Assembly: GCF_900099835.1 (NCBI RefSeq)
Contig: NZ_FNKP01000003.1
Location: 248,001 to 312,000, forward strand
DNA length: 64,000 nt
From: Paraburkholderia fungorum
GTDB lineage: Bacteria; Pseudomonadota; Gammaproteobacteria; Burkholderiales; Burkholderiaceae
Direction: 5' to 3'
A program made the position numbers and the translations under genes. Below the pieces are notes generated by a model, which saw nothing but the letters and a program-made list of their open reading frames with translations, was not told the DNA's origin and ran no database searches. This document shows, piece by piece, positions 1 to 8,957 of the stretch. Each line of letters begins with the position of its first letter. The stretch's first letter is position 1.

Positions 1-237
1 TCTGAGCGCGTCCACTTCACGCACGATCGCGCGACACTGATCGTAGACCGCGCGACCCATTGCAGTGGTTTTCAGCGGCTTGGTATTGCGGTCGAGCAGT
101 TCGACGCCGAGCGCTTCTTCGAAGTTTTGGATGCGGCGCGTGACGGCCGGCTGGGTCAGCGCAAGAGAGTCGGCTGCCTGACTGAGCGACTGACTGCGCA
201 CGACGGCGACGAAGGCCTCGATGTCATCGAGTTTCAT
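1..237 (-). CDS. LysR-family transcriptional regulator, N-terminal part (cut by window edge)
   Basis: Reading the minus strand from the ATG at 235-237 gives MKLDDIEAFVAVVRSQSLSQ followed by AADSLALTQPAVTRRIQNFE, the winged helix-turn-helix that opens LysR regulators. The recognition helix is TQPAVTRRI and the LDRN turn follows. Seventy-nine codons are visible and the effector-binding domain lies outside the window. The gene is divergent from the binding protein and flavoprotein that start at 452, with a 214-base gap, so it is the likely regulator of that pair. LysR proteins of such modules (CysB, Cbl, SsuR types) usually sense sulfur status. The effector here is unknown. Confidence 0.9.
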   Translation of the reverse strand, partial: MKLDDIEAFVAVVRSQSLSQAADSLALTQPAVTRRIQNFEEALGVELLDRNTKPLKTTAMGRAVYDQCRAIVREVDALR

Positions 238-451
238 TGATTGGCTTTTGCGTGGAGTTGAGCGTGGAGTGTGAAATGACCGCGACGACACGGCACTGAC
301 GCGAGCTTAGCGTGTTGTCGTGCTTCTGTTCAAGCGCGCCGTGCTTTTCTAACTTGCATCTTAAGAAAGCAGAACAATGCGTTTGCCTTATAAAAGACGC
401 GTACGTATTGTGTGCTTTTGCATTGCTGCGCTTTCTACATACCGACATCTC

Positions 452-1411
452 ATGACCTATCCTGCCCTTCGTTTCACGCACCGGCTTCTCTCCGGCCTGA
501 TGTTCGCCGCGCTGACCGTTGGCGCGGCTCAGGCCGCGCTCGCCGGCACGACATTGAAGGTAGGCGATCAGCAATTGCAGACGCGCGGCGTTCTGGAAGC
601 CTCCGGGCAATTGAAGAATGTGCCTTACCAGATCGAGTGGTTCAACTTCCCCGCTGCGCAGCCGCTTGGCGAAGCACTCAACGCAGGCGCAATCGACGTC
701 GGCGGCCTTGGCGACGCGCCTTTGATCTTCGCCTATGCGGCGGGCGCGAGAGTGCGCGCGGTGGCCGCGACGCGCTCTGCTCCGGTCGATCTCGCGATCA
801 TCGTGCCCGACGGCTCGCCGATCCGGTCCGCCGCCGATCTGAAGGGCAAGCGCATCGCCACGACGCGCGGCTCGATTGGTCACTATCTGGCGATTGCAAC
901 GCTGGAGCGCGCAGGCATCAAACAGTCGGACGTGTCGCTGCGCTTCATGCAGCCCGCCGACGCCAAAGCCGCGCTCGCGTCGGGCAATGTCGATGCATGG
1001 TCCACGTGGGACCCGTATGTCGCGCTGGCCGAGCAGCGCGATCACGACCGCAGCATTGCGAACGGCGTCAACCTGTCGTCGGGCCTTAGCTTCCAGGCGG
1101 CCACCGAAGCGTCGATCAAGGCAAAGCAAAGCGAGATCGCCGACTTCCTGAAGCGCGTCGCGGCAGGACAGCGTTGGGCGTTATCGCATCCCGACGAAGT
1201 GGCGGCGATGCAGTCGAAGGTCACCGGCTTGCCGCCTGACGTGTTGAAGACCATGTATCAGCGCGCGCAACTACATCCTGTCGCCATCGACGACGGTTTG
1301 ATTGCCGAGCAGCAGAAGACCGCCAATCTGTACGAACGCGCGGATGTCATCAAAACGCATCTGGACGTGACGCCGAGTTTCGATCGGCAATTCCCGCTTG
1401 CCGGGCAATAA
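452..1411 (+). CDS. ABC transporter substrate-binding protein, aliphatic sulfonate (SsuA/TauA) type
   Basis: A periplasmic solute-binding protein of 319 residues. An ATG 25 codons further upstream is in frame, but the ATG at 452 begins a proper signal peptide (MTYPALRFTHRLLSG, a hydrophobic core, then AALAGTTLKVGDQ), so I chose it. The body has the NMT1/SsuA fold signatures: LNAGAIDVGGLGDAPLIFAYAAG, the DLKGKRIATTRGS loop and the VDAWSTWDPY segment that lines the ligand pocket in sulfonate binders. The next gene overlaps the last 14 codons in another frame context (start at 1452 is 40 bases after the stop), so the two are probably co-transcribed. No permease or ATPase lies beside it, so it may share the importer encoded at 10980-12856. 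Ligand inferred, not shown. Confidence 0.85.
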   Translation: MTYPALRFTHRLLSGLMFAALTVGAAQAALAGTTLKVGDQQLQTRGVLEASGQLKNVPYQIEWFNFPAAQPLGEALNAGAIDVGGLGDAPLIFAYAAGARVRAVAATRSAPVDLAIIVPDGSPIRSAADLKGKRIATTRGSIGHYLAIATLERAGIKQSDVSLRFMQPADAKAALASGNVDAWSTWDPYVALAEQRDHDRSIANGVNLSSGLSFQAATEASIKAKQSEIADFLKRVAAGQRWALSHPDEVAAMQSKVTGLPPDVLKTMYQRAQLHPVAIDDGLIAEQQKTANLYERADVIKTHLDVTPSFDRQFPLAGQ

Positions 1412-1451
1412 GGTCGGCACACGTCTGCTCCAGTCTCTCCGAGTCACGCTT

Positions 1452-2663
1452 ATGACCAGCCGCCACCCCGCTACCTCCTTTGACGACGTGGAGCGCGACG
1501 CCGTTGCACTGCACGCGCTCGCCGACCTCGACGGCCCGCAAGCAGACGAATGGCTCAATGCCTTAACCGGCGAATTCGCCGCAGGCGCAGCCGCGCTCGA
1601 CAGCGGTCCCGAATTTCCGCATCACAACCTCGCGCGTTTGCGGCGCGCGGTCCTGCTATCGCTGACCGTGCCGCGTGCGCTCGGCGGCCACGAAGCGACG
1701 CTGGCACAAACGCTGAAGGTGGTCCGTGCAATCGCACGCGGCGAGCCTTCGACGGCGCTGATCTTCGTCATGCAGTGCCTCTATCATTTGCGCCTTCAGG
1801 CAAATCCGAACTGGCCCGTCGAATTGAAAGAGCGGATTGCGCGCGATGCGGTCGAGCGCGGCGGGCTGATCAATTCGCTGCGTGTCGAACCGGAACTCGG
1901 CTCGCCGTCCCGTGGCGGCCTGCCTGCGACGGTTGGGCAACGTCACGGCGATCATTGGCTACTGAGCGGCCGCAAGCTTTATTCGACGGGAAGTCCTGGC
2001 CTCACCTGGTTCGCCGTCTGGGGCCGCACGGATGAAGCATCGCCGCGCGTGGGGACCTGGCTCGTTCATCGCGATACGCCGGGCATCCGGTTCGGCGAAC
2101 CGTGGAACCATCTCGGCATGCGCGCGACGGGTAGTCATGAGGTCATCTTCGAGAACGTGCGTGTGCCGCTCGACTATGCGGTCGATCTTCAGGCTCCCGA
2201 ATCGGCGAGCGGCATGGACCCGATCACGGGCATCTGGATGAACGTATTGCTCCCCTCAATCTACGACGGTGTCGCGCGCGCCGCGCGTGACTGGTTCGTG
2301 CAATGGGCCGCTTCGCGCATCCCGTCTGGACTGAAGGCGCCGCTGTCGAGTCTCGACAGTTTCCAGCAGACAGTGGGCCGCATCGATACGTTGCTGTTCA
2401 ATAACCGCATCCTGCTGGATGCGGGCGCGGCTGGCCAGGTGAGCGCAGCGGAGGCGCCGTCGATCAAATATCTGGTCAGCCGGCAGGCGATCGAAGCAGT
2501 GGAACTCGCGCTGGAGGCGAGTAGCAATCCGGGACTTAGCCGCAATAATCCGCTGGAGCGTCACTATCGCGACGTGTTGTGCGCGCGGATTCATACGCCG
2601 CAAAACGACACGGTGCTGGGTAATGTGGGGCGCGCCGCATTTGCTGGCTTTGCTGCGCTCTGA
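1452..2663 (+). CDS. acyl-CoA dehydrogenase-fold flavin monooxygenase (SfnB/DszC-like)
   Basis: A 403-residue protein with the acyl-CoA dehydrogenase fold: an N-terminal helical region, a central beta domain (HWLLSGRKLYSTGSPGLTWF, then GMRATGSHEVIFENVRVPLD) and a C-terminal four-helix bundle ending NDTVLGNVGRAAFAGFAAL. The ATG at 1452 is preferred to an in-frame start 54 bases upstream because that one lies inside the preceding gene. Relatives with the STGSPG and GMRATGS motifs include desulfurisation monooxygenases (DszC, SfnB), which use reduced flavin and oxygen rather than acyl-CoA. Position after a sulfonate-type binding protein supports a role in organosulfur use. The usual catalytic glutamate of true acyl-CoA dehydrogenases is not evident, which favours the monooxygenase reading. 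Substrate unknown. Confidence 0.8.
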   Translation: MTSRHPATSFDDVERDAVALHALADLDGPQADEWLNALTGEFAAGAAALDSGPEFPHHNLARLRRAVLLSLTVPRALGGHEATLAQTLKVVRAIARGEPSTALIFVMQCLYHLRLQANPNWPVELKERIARDAVERGGLINSLRVEPELGSPSRGGLPATVGQRHGDHWLLSGRKLYSTGSPGLTWFAVWGRTDEASPRVGTWLVHRDTPGIRFGEPWNHLGMRATGSHEVIFENVRVPLDYAVDLQAPESASGMDPITGIWMNVLLPSIYDGVARAARDWFVQWAASRIPSGLKAPLSSLDSFQQTVGRIDTLLFNNRILLDAGAAGQVSAAEAPSIKYLVSRQAIEAVELALEASSNPGLSRNNPLERHYRDVLCARIHTPQNDTVLGNVGRAAFAGFAAL

Positions 2664-2830
2664 ATGAGGCGGTTTATTAAACGTTGCGCATGCGCCGCTA
2701 TCGCGTAGGGCAAGCGTTCAAACGCATCCCGCTTTGTGCAGACCATTGGAAGAAACGGCCACCGCTCGGTGGATACGTCAGGTATGGCCCTTGCGGCTTA
2801 CTCGATGCACCATTCTTTCAGGAGGCACAA

Positions 2831-3307
2831 ATGGGCTCAATCAATCCTCAAGGTGATACGCGTGGCGGCGCCAACGTGATTGGCAGCGGTATCGGCGAAG
2901 GTCCGGGGCCGGACGTGATGGCGTCGGCGACGCTCGACGGCACCAAGGTCATGTCGTCGGATGGCGAGCATGTGGGCAAAATCTCCGACATCATGCTGGA
3001 CGTACGCGGCGGACGAATCGCCTATGCCGTTCTGTCCGAAGGCGGCTTCCTGGGCATGGGCGCGACATTGCACGCCATCCCGTGGAGCGCGCTGACGCTC
3101 GACACTGATGAAAAATGCTTTCACGTCGATATCACCGCGCAGCGTCTGAAGGACGATCCTGGCTTCGACAAGGACCACTGGCCGACAATGGCCGATTCAA
3201 AATGGGGCACGACGATGCATAGCTATTACGACCGTCAGCCGTACTGGCTTGCAACGCAGGAAGTGGTCGAGAGCGATCCTGACATCAGGCCGCCGCTCGA
3301 CCATTAA
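2831..3307 (+). CDS. PRC-barrel domain protein
   Basis: A 158-residue soluble protein. The ATG at 2831 is preceded by a strong GGAGG at 2821-2825, which decides the start over an in-frame ATG at 2684. Residues 40-110 hold a PRC barrel: VMSSDGEHVGKISDIMLDVR, then GRIAYAVLSEGGFLGMGATL and HAIPWSALTLD. PRC barrels occur in ribosome maturation, photosynthetic reaction centres and many stress proteins. Free-standing versions like this one are common in Burkholderia and have no settled function. The tail has aromatic and acidic residues (WGTTMHSYYDRQPYW). Single-gene unit with a terminator-like hairpin downstream. Confidence 0.85.
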   Translation: MGSINPQGDTRGGANVIGSGIGEGPGPDVMASATLDGTKVMSSDGEHVGKISDIMLDVRGGRIAYAVLSEGGFLGMGATLHAIPWSALTLDTDEKCFHVDITAQRLKDDPGFDKDHWPTMADSKWGTTMHSYYDRQPYWLATQEVVESDPDIRPPLDH

Positions 3308-3665
3308 GGCCGTTAGGGCCATTAAGAAGGCCGCTTGAATTTCTGGCGCTGGAAGGCGTCGGTGAAGTTATTGCAAAGTGGCCCCGATGCCGCCTGCCTG
3401 GTGTGATGCCGCGCGGGCGGCTTTTTGTTTCTGTTGATGAGATCGATGATCCGGAATCATTTGCGCAGTTACGTGGATGCAGACACGATCAGAATCATGG
3501 GGCGCCTGATATTCACCAGATACGCAAGTAGTCGACTTCAATCAGCCCTGAGCCGGCTCCCAATCGCGAGACTAACGCGGCGACGAATAACGAAGCAAGA
3601 ATCGGGGTGTATCGAGTGTGAACTGGTCGCATCATGGAATCCTCCCCTCACGTAGCGAGTAACTC
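3308..3665. other. intergenic region with a terminator-like hairpin
   Basis: No convincing gene. A 76-codon open frame at 3425-3655 has no homology signature, no ribosome site and arginine-rich shadow-like composition. The region contains the hairpin described separately at 3389-3426 and probably the promoter of the flavin-reductase-like gene. Confidence 0.5.
3389..3426 (+). terminator. Rho-independent terminator candidate
   Basis: GCCGCCTGC (3389-3397) pairs with GCGGGCGGC (3413-3421) with one G-U pair, a 15-base loop, and is followed at once by TTTTT. It would end the PRC-barrel transcript, whose stop codon lies 82 bases upstream. Confidence 0.6.
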
Positions 3666-4325
3666 ATGAATACGCCTCACGTAGTCGCCGAACCCCACAT
3701 CCTGTATCTTGGAACGCCCGTTGTTCTGATTAGCACCGTCAACGAAGACGGGACGCACAATCTCGCACCCATGTCGTCGGCGTTCTGGCTGGGCTGGCGA
3801 GGCGTGCTGGGTATCGCGTCAGCATCGCAGACCACACGCAATCTGCTCCGCACCGGAGAATGTGTGCTGAACCTTCCGTCAGTCAACGAGGTGGGCGCTG
3901 TCGACCGCATTGCACGAACCACGGGTACGTATCCTGTTTCTGAATTCAGGCAGGCGTTGGGCTACGTCTATGAACCCGACAAATTCGGCCGCGCGGGAAT
4001 GACGAGAGTGGCATCCGATACCGTCAGCGCGCCACGCGCGCTCGAATGTCCGATCCAGCTCGAAGCTGTCGTTGCGGCAACTCACGGCATCGGCGAAGAC
4101 AGTGATCAACTGCGCGGCTTTATCAGTTTGATAGAGGTGCGGATCCAGCGCGTTCACGTCCATCCCGATCTGCTGATGGAAGGTCACGCCAATCGGATCG
4201 ATCCGGATAAGTGGTCGCCGTTGATTATGAGCTTCCAGAAGTTCTTTGGGCTTAGCGGACAGGTGCATACGTCCAGGCTGGCTGAGATACCGGAGAGAGC
4301 TTACGAGTCGCTAGCGAAGGTGTGA
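3666..4325 (+). CDS. flavin reductase-like FMN-binding domain protein
   Basis: A 219-residue protein of the flavin-reductase-like, split-barrel FMN-binding family. The first third holds the flavin-binding core (GTPVVLISTVNEDGTHNLAP, then MSSAFWLGWRGVLGIASASQ and TTRNLLRTGECVLNLPS). Members either supply reduced flavin to monooxygenases or bind FMN for other reductions. Location near SfnB-like flavoproteins is compatible with the first role, but the gene is not in their operon. No transmembrane segments or signal peptide. The ribosome site before ATG 3666 is weak. Confidence 0.85.
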   Translation: MNTPHVVAEPHILYLGTPVVLISTVNEDGTHNLAPMSSAFWLGWRGVLGIASASQTTRNLLRTGECVLNLPSVNEVGAVDRIARTTGTYPVSEFRQALGYVYEPDKFGRAGMTRVASDTVSAPRALECPIQLEAVVAATHGIGEDSDQLRGFISLIEVRIQRVHVHPDLLMEGHANRIDPDKWSPLIMSFQKFFGLSGQVHTSRLAEIPERAYESLAKV

Positions 4326-4887
4326 GGCGGATGTCCGGATGGCGTTGTTGATCGCCGGTTTCTGGCTGATCATTGCTTGCTCCGAAGGGCAGGAGGCGAT
4401 CCGTTTCAGACGACCGACATACTCGCATCGAATGGCTCTTGATCGTTTGACTCCGGACGTTGGGTTACAAAGTCGAGACCAAGCCCGTTCGCCATCGGAT
4501 ACGGCTACGCCTACAGGTTGAGCGGTGTCACTGGTGCCGGAAAATGCCCGCAAAGGAAAACTGACACAGGAATCAAATGGCCACCTTGATATTATGACCG
4601 GGCTTGTCGACATGGTGGCCGTCATCTCTGGAGTAGTAATGGGACACCTAAGGGGCGGCGTAGCAACCAGATTAGGGCTTTACTTGAAGCCTGCCGAGCA
4701 CACGTTTTAGGGTGTGTGGGACACCAACGCTTCTCGATTTTCCGTTAATGTTGAGTCTCCCCGTTCCTGAACGGGGAGAACTGGACGAACAGATGCGTCC
4801 TAGTTACTTCCATTGTTCGAGCTAGGCCGCGCCAGTCTCTGATCGCCTTTGCCGAGCTTTGACTAACTGGCTATCGGCGATCCCCCT
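4326..4887. other. gene-free stretch next to the HD-GHKL gene
   Basis: Two short open frames (60 and 61 codons) have no recognisable features. Composition falls from the neighbouring 60 percent GC range towards the AT-richer HD-GHKL gene, so this may be the left flank of an acquired segment. I see no tRNA, no insertion-sequence ends and no clear direct repeats. A perfect hairpin lies at 4756-4779. Confidence 0.5.
4756..4779. repeat. perfect 10-bp-arm hairpin
   Basis: TCTCCCCGTT and AACGGGGAGA flank a CCTG loop. No T-run follows on either strand, so it is not a classical intrinsic terminator, but it sits 109 bases beyond the stop of the minus-strand HD-GHKL gene and could protect or end its mRNA. 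Confidence 0.6.
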
Positions 4888-7800
4888 TCACCGCGAAGCT
4901 TTTTCATCGGTTAGGCCACGCGCGCGCTTCCAACGGCGCCAGAAGATCGTGGGTTTCATAATCTCATAGTCGATATATTTCGCCAGTTCGCCATACCAGC
5001 GACGAACCTCATCTAGCGCTGCCGTTTCGCGCAGGCGGCTTTGGGTCCAGCGGCTCAATGCATCGATTTGGTCCGCCGTCGTTTCTATTTGAATTCCGTT
5101 AGGCGTTGCAGCACCAAGGAAAAGAAACGGCAGTAGAACGCATTTTTTGCCAGCAGGCACAAATGGAAAAAGCTGCCATGCAGGGAGCTTGGTTTCAGGT
5201 CTGAGAGCCAGACACTCGAATGAATTGTTGACGTGAAGTAGATACCGTCGGTTGCCATGCGCGGTTGAGTATGCTTGCCAAAGGGCTGTTGCCAAGGCAC
5301 AGTTATCGTAACAATCTTGAGGTTCGTTCCCTAGCCTGTAGCGATTTCGTAACAGCGCTTGCTCGTTTAGCGCCCGTTGATGCTTCGCGACCATCGTTTC
5401 GGGGCCGACGAATATCGATGAATGATCGTATATTCGTTGCGGTCCAATAGCTTGGATTGTTCTGCTGGGAAGCTTTGCCCACTCAGTCAATATGATCCTC
5501 AACGTCAGATCGGCCGGAGAGAAGTCGACGAGCAAATCACAGTCCGTCAGCTGCGGTTCGTGCGCGGACTGCTTGACGCCAATGGTCCAGTCTTGTCGGG
5601 TGAAAAAACTTCGAAGCCTCTGTCCCTTTTGCGTTAAGACAATGTCAAGCCATGCATCATTTAGCTGATTTGCGAGATCGGTCCATTTCCCACCGAAACT
5701 GAGGGCCATTCCCTTAAGAAAGAACGAATAGACCGCGCGATTTTCGCCAACCAGCAGCGAGCAACCATCGGACGCACTTAGATCATTCTCGACCACCTGC
5801 TCGAGGGACGCTAGCACTGTTTTCTCGAGCAAGTCGTGCGCTCTTGAAGAGATTTTGTCACGATTGAAGTTGAGCCAGCTGCCCGCTTTACCAGACATCA
5901 GATCAATTCCGATGATCACATTTGGAACGAAAAGATTTTTGGTCTCGAACTTCTGTCCTCGATATAGAGTGAGCAGCGAGAGAGCGGGATGAGCCCCGAG
6001 AGATGGTTGATAGAAGAACTTAACTTCAGACTGAGCACTTTTAATAAATTTCCAGCCGGTACCGTCAGCCCCCTCGTCCGAATCAAAATTTTCGCCATTT
6101 ATCTCGAAACGACGATTGACCGTGGCAAGCTCCCCATGGACGCGAATGAGGGAATGTTTGCCAAACGTTTTGACCTGATCAGCAAGGAGCGCTGCTTCGT
6201 ACGGAAATCTTTCATCGAGAACAGGGTCGAGCGCAGTGACGAGCTTATAAGCGATCGATTCGTTTTCGTGGTTCGAGACCGACCACGACTTTGTGAAGGC
6301 ATCAAGTTCGAATTTGAGAGTGATGGTCGTGCCATGAGAGAATGATATATCGTCGTCCAGTTTTCGTAGAACTACGAGGCCATCTTCGGGCCCAGTTGGG
6401 CTGTACATGGTTACGTCAAATATTTCGTTCGAAAAGATACTTTTCGTTCGCAGTGAGACTTCATTACACAGCATGAAGACGCTCTGAAGGCCGATGCCGA
6501 ATGCGCCTGATGGCTTCATCCACTCTGGCATCTGATTTATTTCTCGTTGACGAACCGCATTGCTTTGGGAGCCACCAATCCTAAGCATATATTCCAGGTC
6601 GTTTCGACTAATTCCTGTTCCACAATCGCGAATCGTAAGCGACCAAATAGACTTCTCTTCGGCTCCATCTTGCTCAAGCTTCGACTCCACTAGCTCTACA
6701 GAGATCGACGCATGGGCAAAAAGAGCTTTAATCTCCAGATTGTCAGGAGTGGCCCAGATGTCTGCGTTGGCTTGCTTCCTGTTGGTGAGCCAGATTCGGA
6801 GCAGTGTTGCGTCCACAGCGTTCTGTAGAAGCTCGCGTACACAAGCAAATTTACTCTCGTATAGATTATTTCCTTGAAGTAGCTCGATCGTCTTATTGGT
6901 GTCAACGGTAAAAGCGGGTCGCTCGCCGTCTCTCAGTATTTGCAGATTCCCGCCTAAGCGGACGGAAATGGGTCCGAGCATCGGCAGCAAACCCAACTCT
7001 CGGCTCGGGACAATTTCGCGCCAATGCATCATTTGATTTTGAATTTCTAGCTTCAACCAATCGAACCAGCGAAATGCTTCGAGATAGCCCTCGACCGTGT
7101 CGCATTCGGCAATGACTTCGATTTTCTCTTGATCGACGCGCAAGTGGCGCATTCCAGCATGCTTGTCTTCGTGAGCCTTACTGAGTTTTGATCTTTCCTC
7201 GCCTGCGATACGCTGCATCACTGGGCAAAACCTATTGTCGTCAAGGTCGAGTAAATCACCCATGCGGAGTAAGCAGGCAACGAACCTTGGGTGACAGTCG
7301 TCTTGTGCCAATCCGGCCTCGCGAAACGGCAAACCATTCTCCGAGACTAGGTCTTCGAAAGGGGCGCCGTGCATTTGGCAAATCCGTCCGAGGAGCCGGA
7401 AAAGCCGGGCGGGAATAAGCTCTGTCCTAGGGGAATTGATTCCCACTGTGCTCATTGGTGAACGCACGATCTGCTCTGCTCGCGCTGGATGCTTTCGTCG
7501 GAACCATTCCGCCATAAATTCGCGAAATTTTGACAACGTTTCCAACGGGGCGCTGCCTTGAAAAATTAGCGTCGGGTCGGCGTTGCGTTTGAACGTGCAA
7601 GCAAAGGAGTGCAGTTCGTGATGCGGCTGAGCGCAGATGGCATCGATGAACTCTTGAAACTGTGGATCATCGATCGCAGCCTGTAAATCGGCATATGGAA
7701 CGACCATTCCTATGTCGTGCCAGTAGGCCGATTCGAGCAGCATCCAAGTATCAGTTGCGGTAAGCAGATTTATGTTATTGCCCAGAAGTCGCTCGATATT

Positions 7801-7980
7801 GACCAGTATCTGTTTGCTGTGTGATTCATCGTGGCGACTGTAATGAGGGAACAAACTGCCCAAGGTTTGCAGCGCCTTGGGAATCAATTTCTCGTCAAAG
7901 TCCCATTGACTATACAAAGAACGAAGGGCCGAATGTGATTCGGCTCTCGATTTTAGATGCTTTACAAGGAGATCGGCCAT
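4888..7980 (-). CDS. HD-domain / GHKL (HSP90-like) ATPase fusion, candidate conflict or defence protein
   Basis: A 1030-residue soluble protein in two recognisable parts. Residues 45-330 look like an HD metal-dependent phosphohydrolase: RHDESHS (H50, D51), AYWHDIGM (H88, D89), a histidine pair in QPHHELHS (H120, H121) and RMGDLLDLDDN (D242). Residues 355-570 carry the Bergerat ATP fold: N-box RELLQNAVDA (E383, N387, D390), G1 DCGTGIS (D452), G2 GAFGIGLQS (G492-G498) and the strand GTTITLKF. Residues 570-1030 are unassigned. The order of motifs matches HSP90, MutL and MORC type ATPases, not histidine kinases. It stands alone. Two sampled 60-base lines (from 6001 and 7021) are 37-38 percent GC against 60 percent in maeB (from 17461), suggesting transfer. 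I recall a conflict-associated family called HD-CE found with HSP90-like ATPases, but cannot verify membership here. Biological role is inference. Confidence 0.8.
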   Translation of the reverse strand: MADLLVKHLKSRAESHSALRSLYSQWDFDEKLIPKALQTLGSLFPHYSRHDESHSKQILVNIERLLGNNINLLTATDTWMLLESAYWHDIGMVVPYADLQAAIDDPQFQEFIDAICAQPHHELHSFACTFKRNADPTLIFQGSAPLETLSKFREFMAEWFRRKHPARAEQIVRSPMSTVGINSPRTELIPARLFRLLGRICQMHGAPFEDLVSENGLPFREAGLAQDDCHPRFVACLLRMGDLLDLDDNRFCPVMQRIAGEERSKLSKAHEDKHAGMRHLRVDQEKIEVIAECDTVEGYLEAFRWFDWLKLEIQNQMMHWREIVPSRELGLLPMLGPISVRLGGNLQILRDGERPAFTVDTNKTIELLQGNNLYESKFACVRELLQNAVDATLLRIWLTNRKQANADIWATPDNLEIKALFAHASISVELVESKLEQDGAEEKSIWSLTIRDCGTGISRNDLEYMLRIGGSQSNAVRQREINQMPEWMKPSGAFGIGLQSVFMLCNEVSLRTKSIFSNEIFDVTMYSPTGPEDGLVVLRKLDDDISFSHGTTITLKFELDAFTKSWSVSNHENESIAYKLVTALDPVLDERFPYEAALLADQVKTFGKHSLIRVHGELATVNRRFEINGENFDSDEGADGTGWKFIKSAQSEVKFFYQPSLGAHPALSLLTLYRGQKFETKNLFVPNVIIGIDLMSGKAGSWLNFNRDKISSRAHDLLEKTVLASLEQVVENDLSASDGCSLLVGENRAVYSFFLKGMALSFGGKWTDLANQLNDAWLDIVLTQKGQRLRSFFTRQDWTIGVKQSAHEPQLTDCDLLVDFSPADLTLRIILTEWAKLPSRTIQAIGPQRIYDHSSIFVGPETMVAKHQRALNEQALLRNRYRLGNEPQDCYDNCALATALWQAYSTAHGNRRYLLHVNNSFECLALRPETKLPAWQLFPFVPAGKKCVLLPFLFLGAATPNGIQIETTADQIDALSRWTQSRLRETAALDEVRRWYGELAKYIDYEIMKPTIFWRRWKRARGLTDEKASR

Positions 7981-8417
7981 AAGATTAAATTTGTCAAATT
8001 TTTGATTTTTACATTGCTCGCCCGTTCACTACGCCGTTGTGATGACTTCGGCCCAGATCACGTTTTACTGCCCAATGGTTTATCGGTAGAAACAAGAGAG
8101 GCTTAAGCCGCGTTAGCGAGTTTCCTTATTTGCTTAAGCGAACCGGCCCGACAGGCAAAGCGCGATATTACCTCGCAGCGTTGTCGACTGCTTGTACTCC
8201 ACGGAACGCAGTTGGATCTCGAGTTGCACCCGGGCGACGTGGCACGCTTTGGATGACCGTCCGAGTTCTGCAAGCGGTCACGCAACGACGTCAGACGAAG
8301 GTCTGCTGCTGGCCTACCCCAGAACTTCACTCCAACCGATCCCAGACAAATCGCATCGAATTGCAAACTTCCACGCCCGGCCCACACAGAACAGCGGCCG
8401 CATTCATCAGCGGACAG
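7981..8417. other. upstream region of the HD-GHKL gene, no gene seen
   Basis: The first 40 bases are very AT-rich (about 7981-8020) and probably hold the promoter of the minus-strand HD-GHKL gene. The rest has overlapping open frames on both strands without any family signature. No insertion-sequence ends seen. Confidence 0.45.
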
Positions 8418-8720
8418 TCACATCCGATTCTGACGGCGGCAAGCGTGCAAGATCTCATTAACGGCAAATGCGTCTCTCACGCCCTGCACATTCTGCAGCA
8501 CACAGACGTGATACGACTTTTCGCGAGGCAAGAGCAACTCGCCGTTTCTATAAAGCGCGTCGCATGCATCTCTAATTGAGGTTGCGGCCTGCCTGCTTTC
8601 ACTGTTTCTCAGTGAAAGCAATATGCACTGGTCGTAGTCTGAATTGTTGGGCCCGAATGCCACTGCCGGGATCGGAGAGGCGAGCACAATCGAAAGAATC
8701 AGATAGGTAATGTTGCGCAT
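8418..8720 (-). CDS. small exported four-cysteine protein
   Basis: A protein of 100 residues if started at the ATG complementary to 8718-8720, which gives a classic signal peptide (MRNITYLILSIVLASPIPAVAFG). A longer in-frame reading starts at 8822 but would bury this signal. The mature part has exactly four cysteines (YDQC, RDAC, YHVC, LHAC) spaced as two pairs, suggesting two disulfides in the periplasm. The pattern resembles the small VF_A0006-type four-cysteine family, from memory and unverified. Function unknown. The lipoprotein gene at 9446 is transcribed in the same direction 237 bases upstream. Confidence 0.6.
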   Translation of the reverse strand: MRNITYLILSIVLASPIPAVAFGPNNSDYDQCILLSLRNSESRQAATSIRDACDALYRNGELLLPREKSYHVCVLQNVQGVRDAFAVNEILHACRRQNRM

Positions 8721-8957
8721 GAATCCGGGCGAGACTAAAAGGTAATGGCGGCAGCGATTGTCGACGATTTTGTCTACGATGTCGAACGCCGCTAATTGCC
8801 GGAACCCGTAAAACCGCACCATTCAATGCCAGATTAATAGACTTGTCTCGCAACCTTCCCCGCGCCACCAATATCCGCCCTCCAAATTCGCGGCATACAG
8901 ACTTTCGCACATCCCCTGCAACTATATCCAGTGCAAAAGCCATAATCCCTTATCCCA

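Noticed and set aside
224..1129. 301-codon minus-strand frame opposite the first binding protein
   Set aside because: It is antisense to a gene with clear signal peptide and family motifs; its Arg/Ala-rich composition is typical of high-GC shadow frames.
3425..3655. 76-codon plus-strand frame
   Set aside because: No homology signature, no ribosome site, starts directly after a terminator-like hairpin.
8130..8579. 149-codon plus-strand frame
   Set aside because: Overlaps the minus-strand four-cysteine protein, which has a proper signal peptide; no motif.
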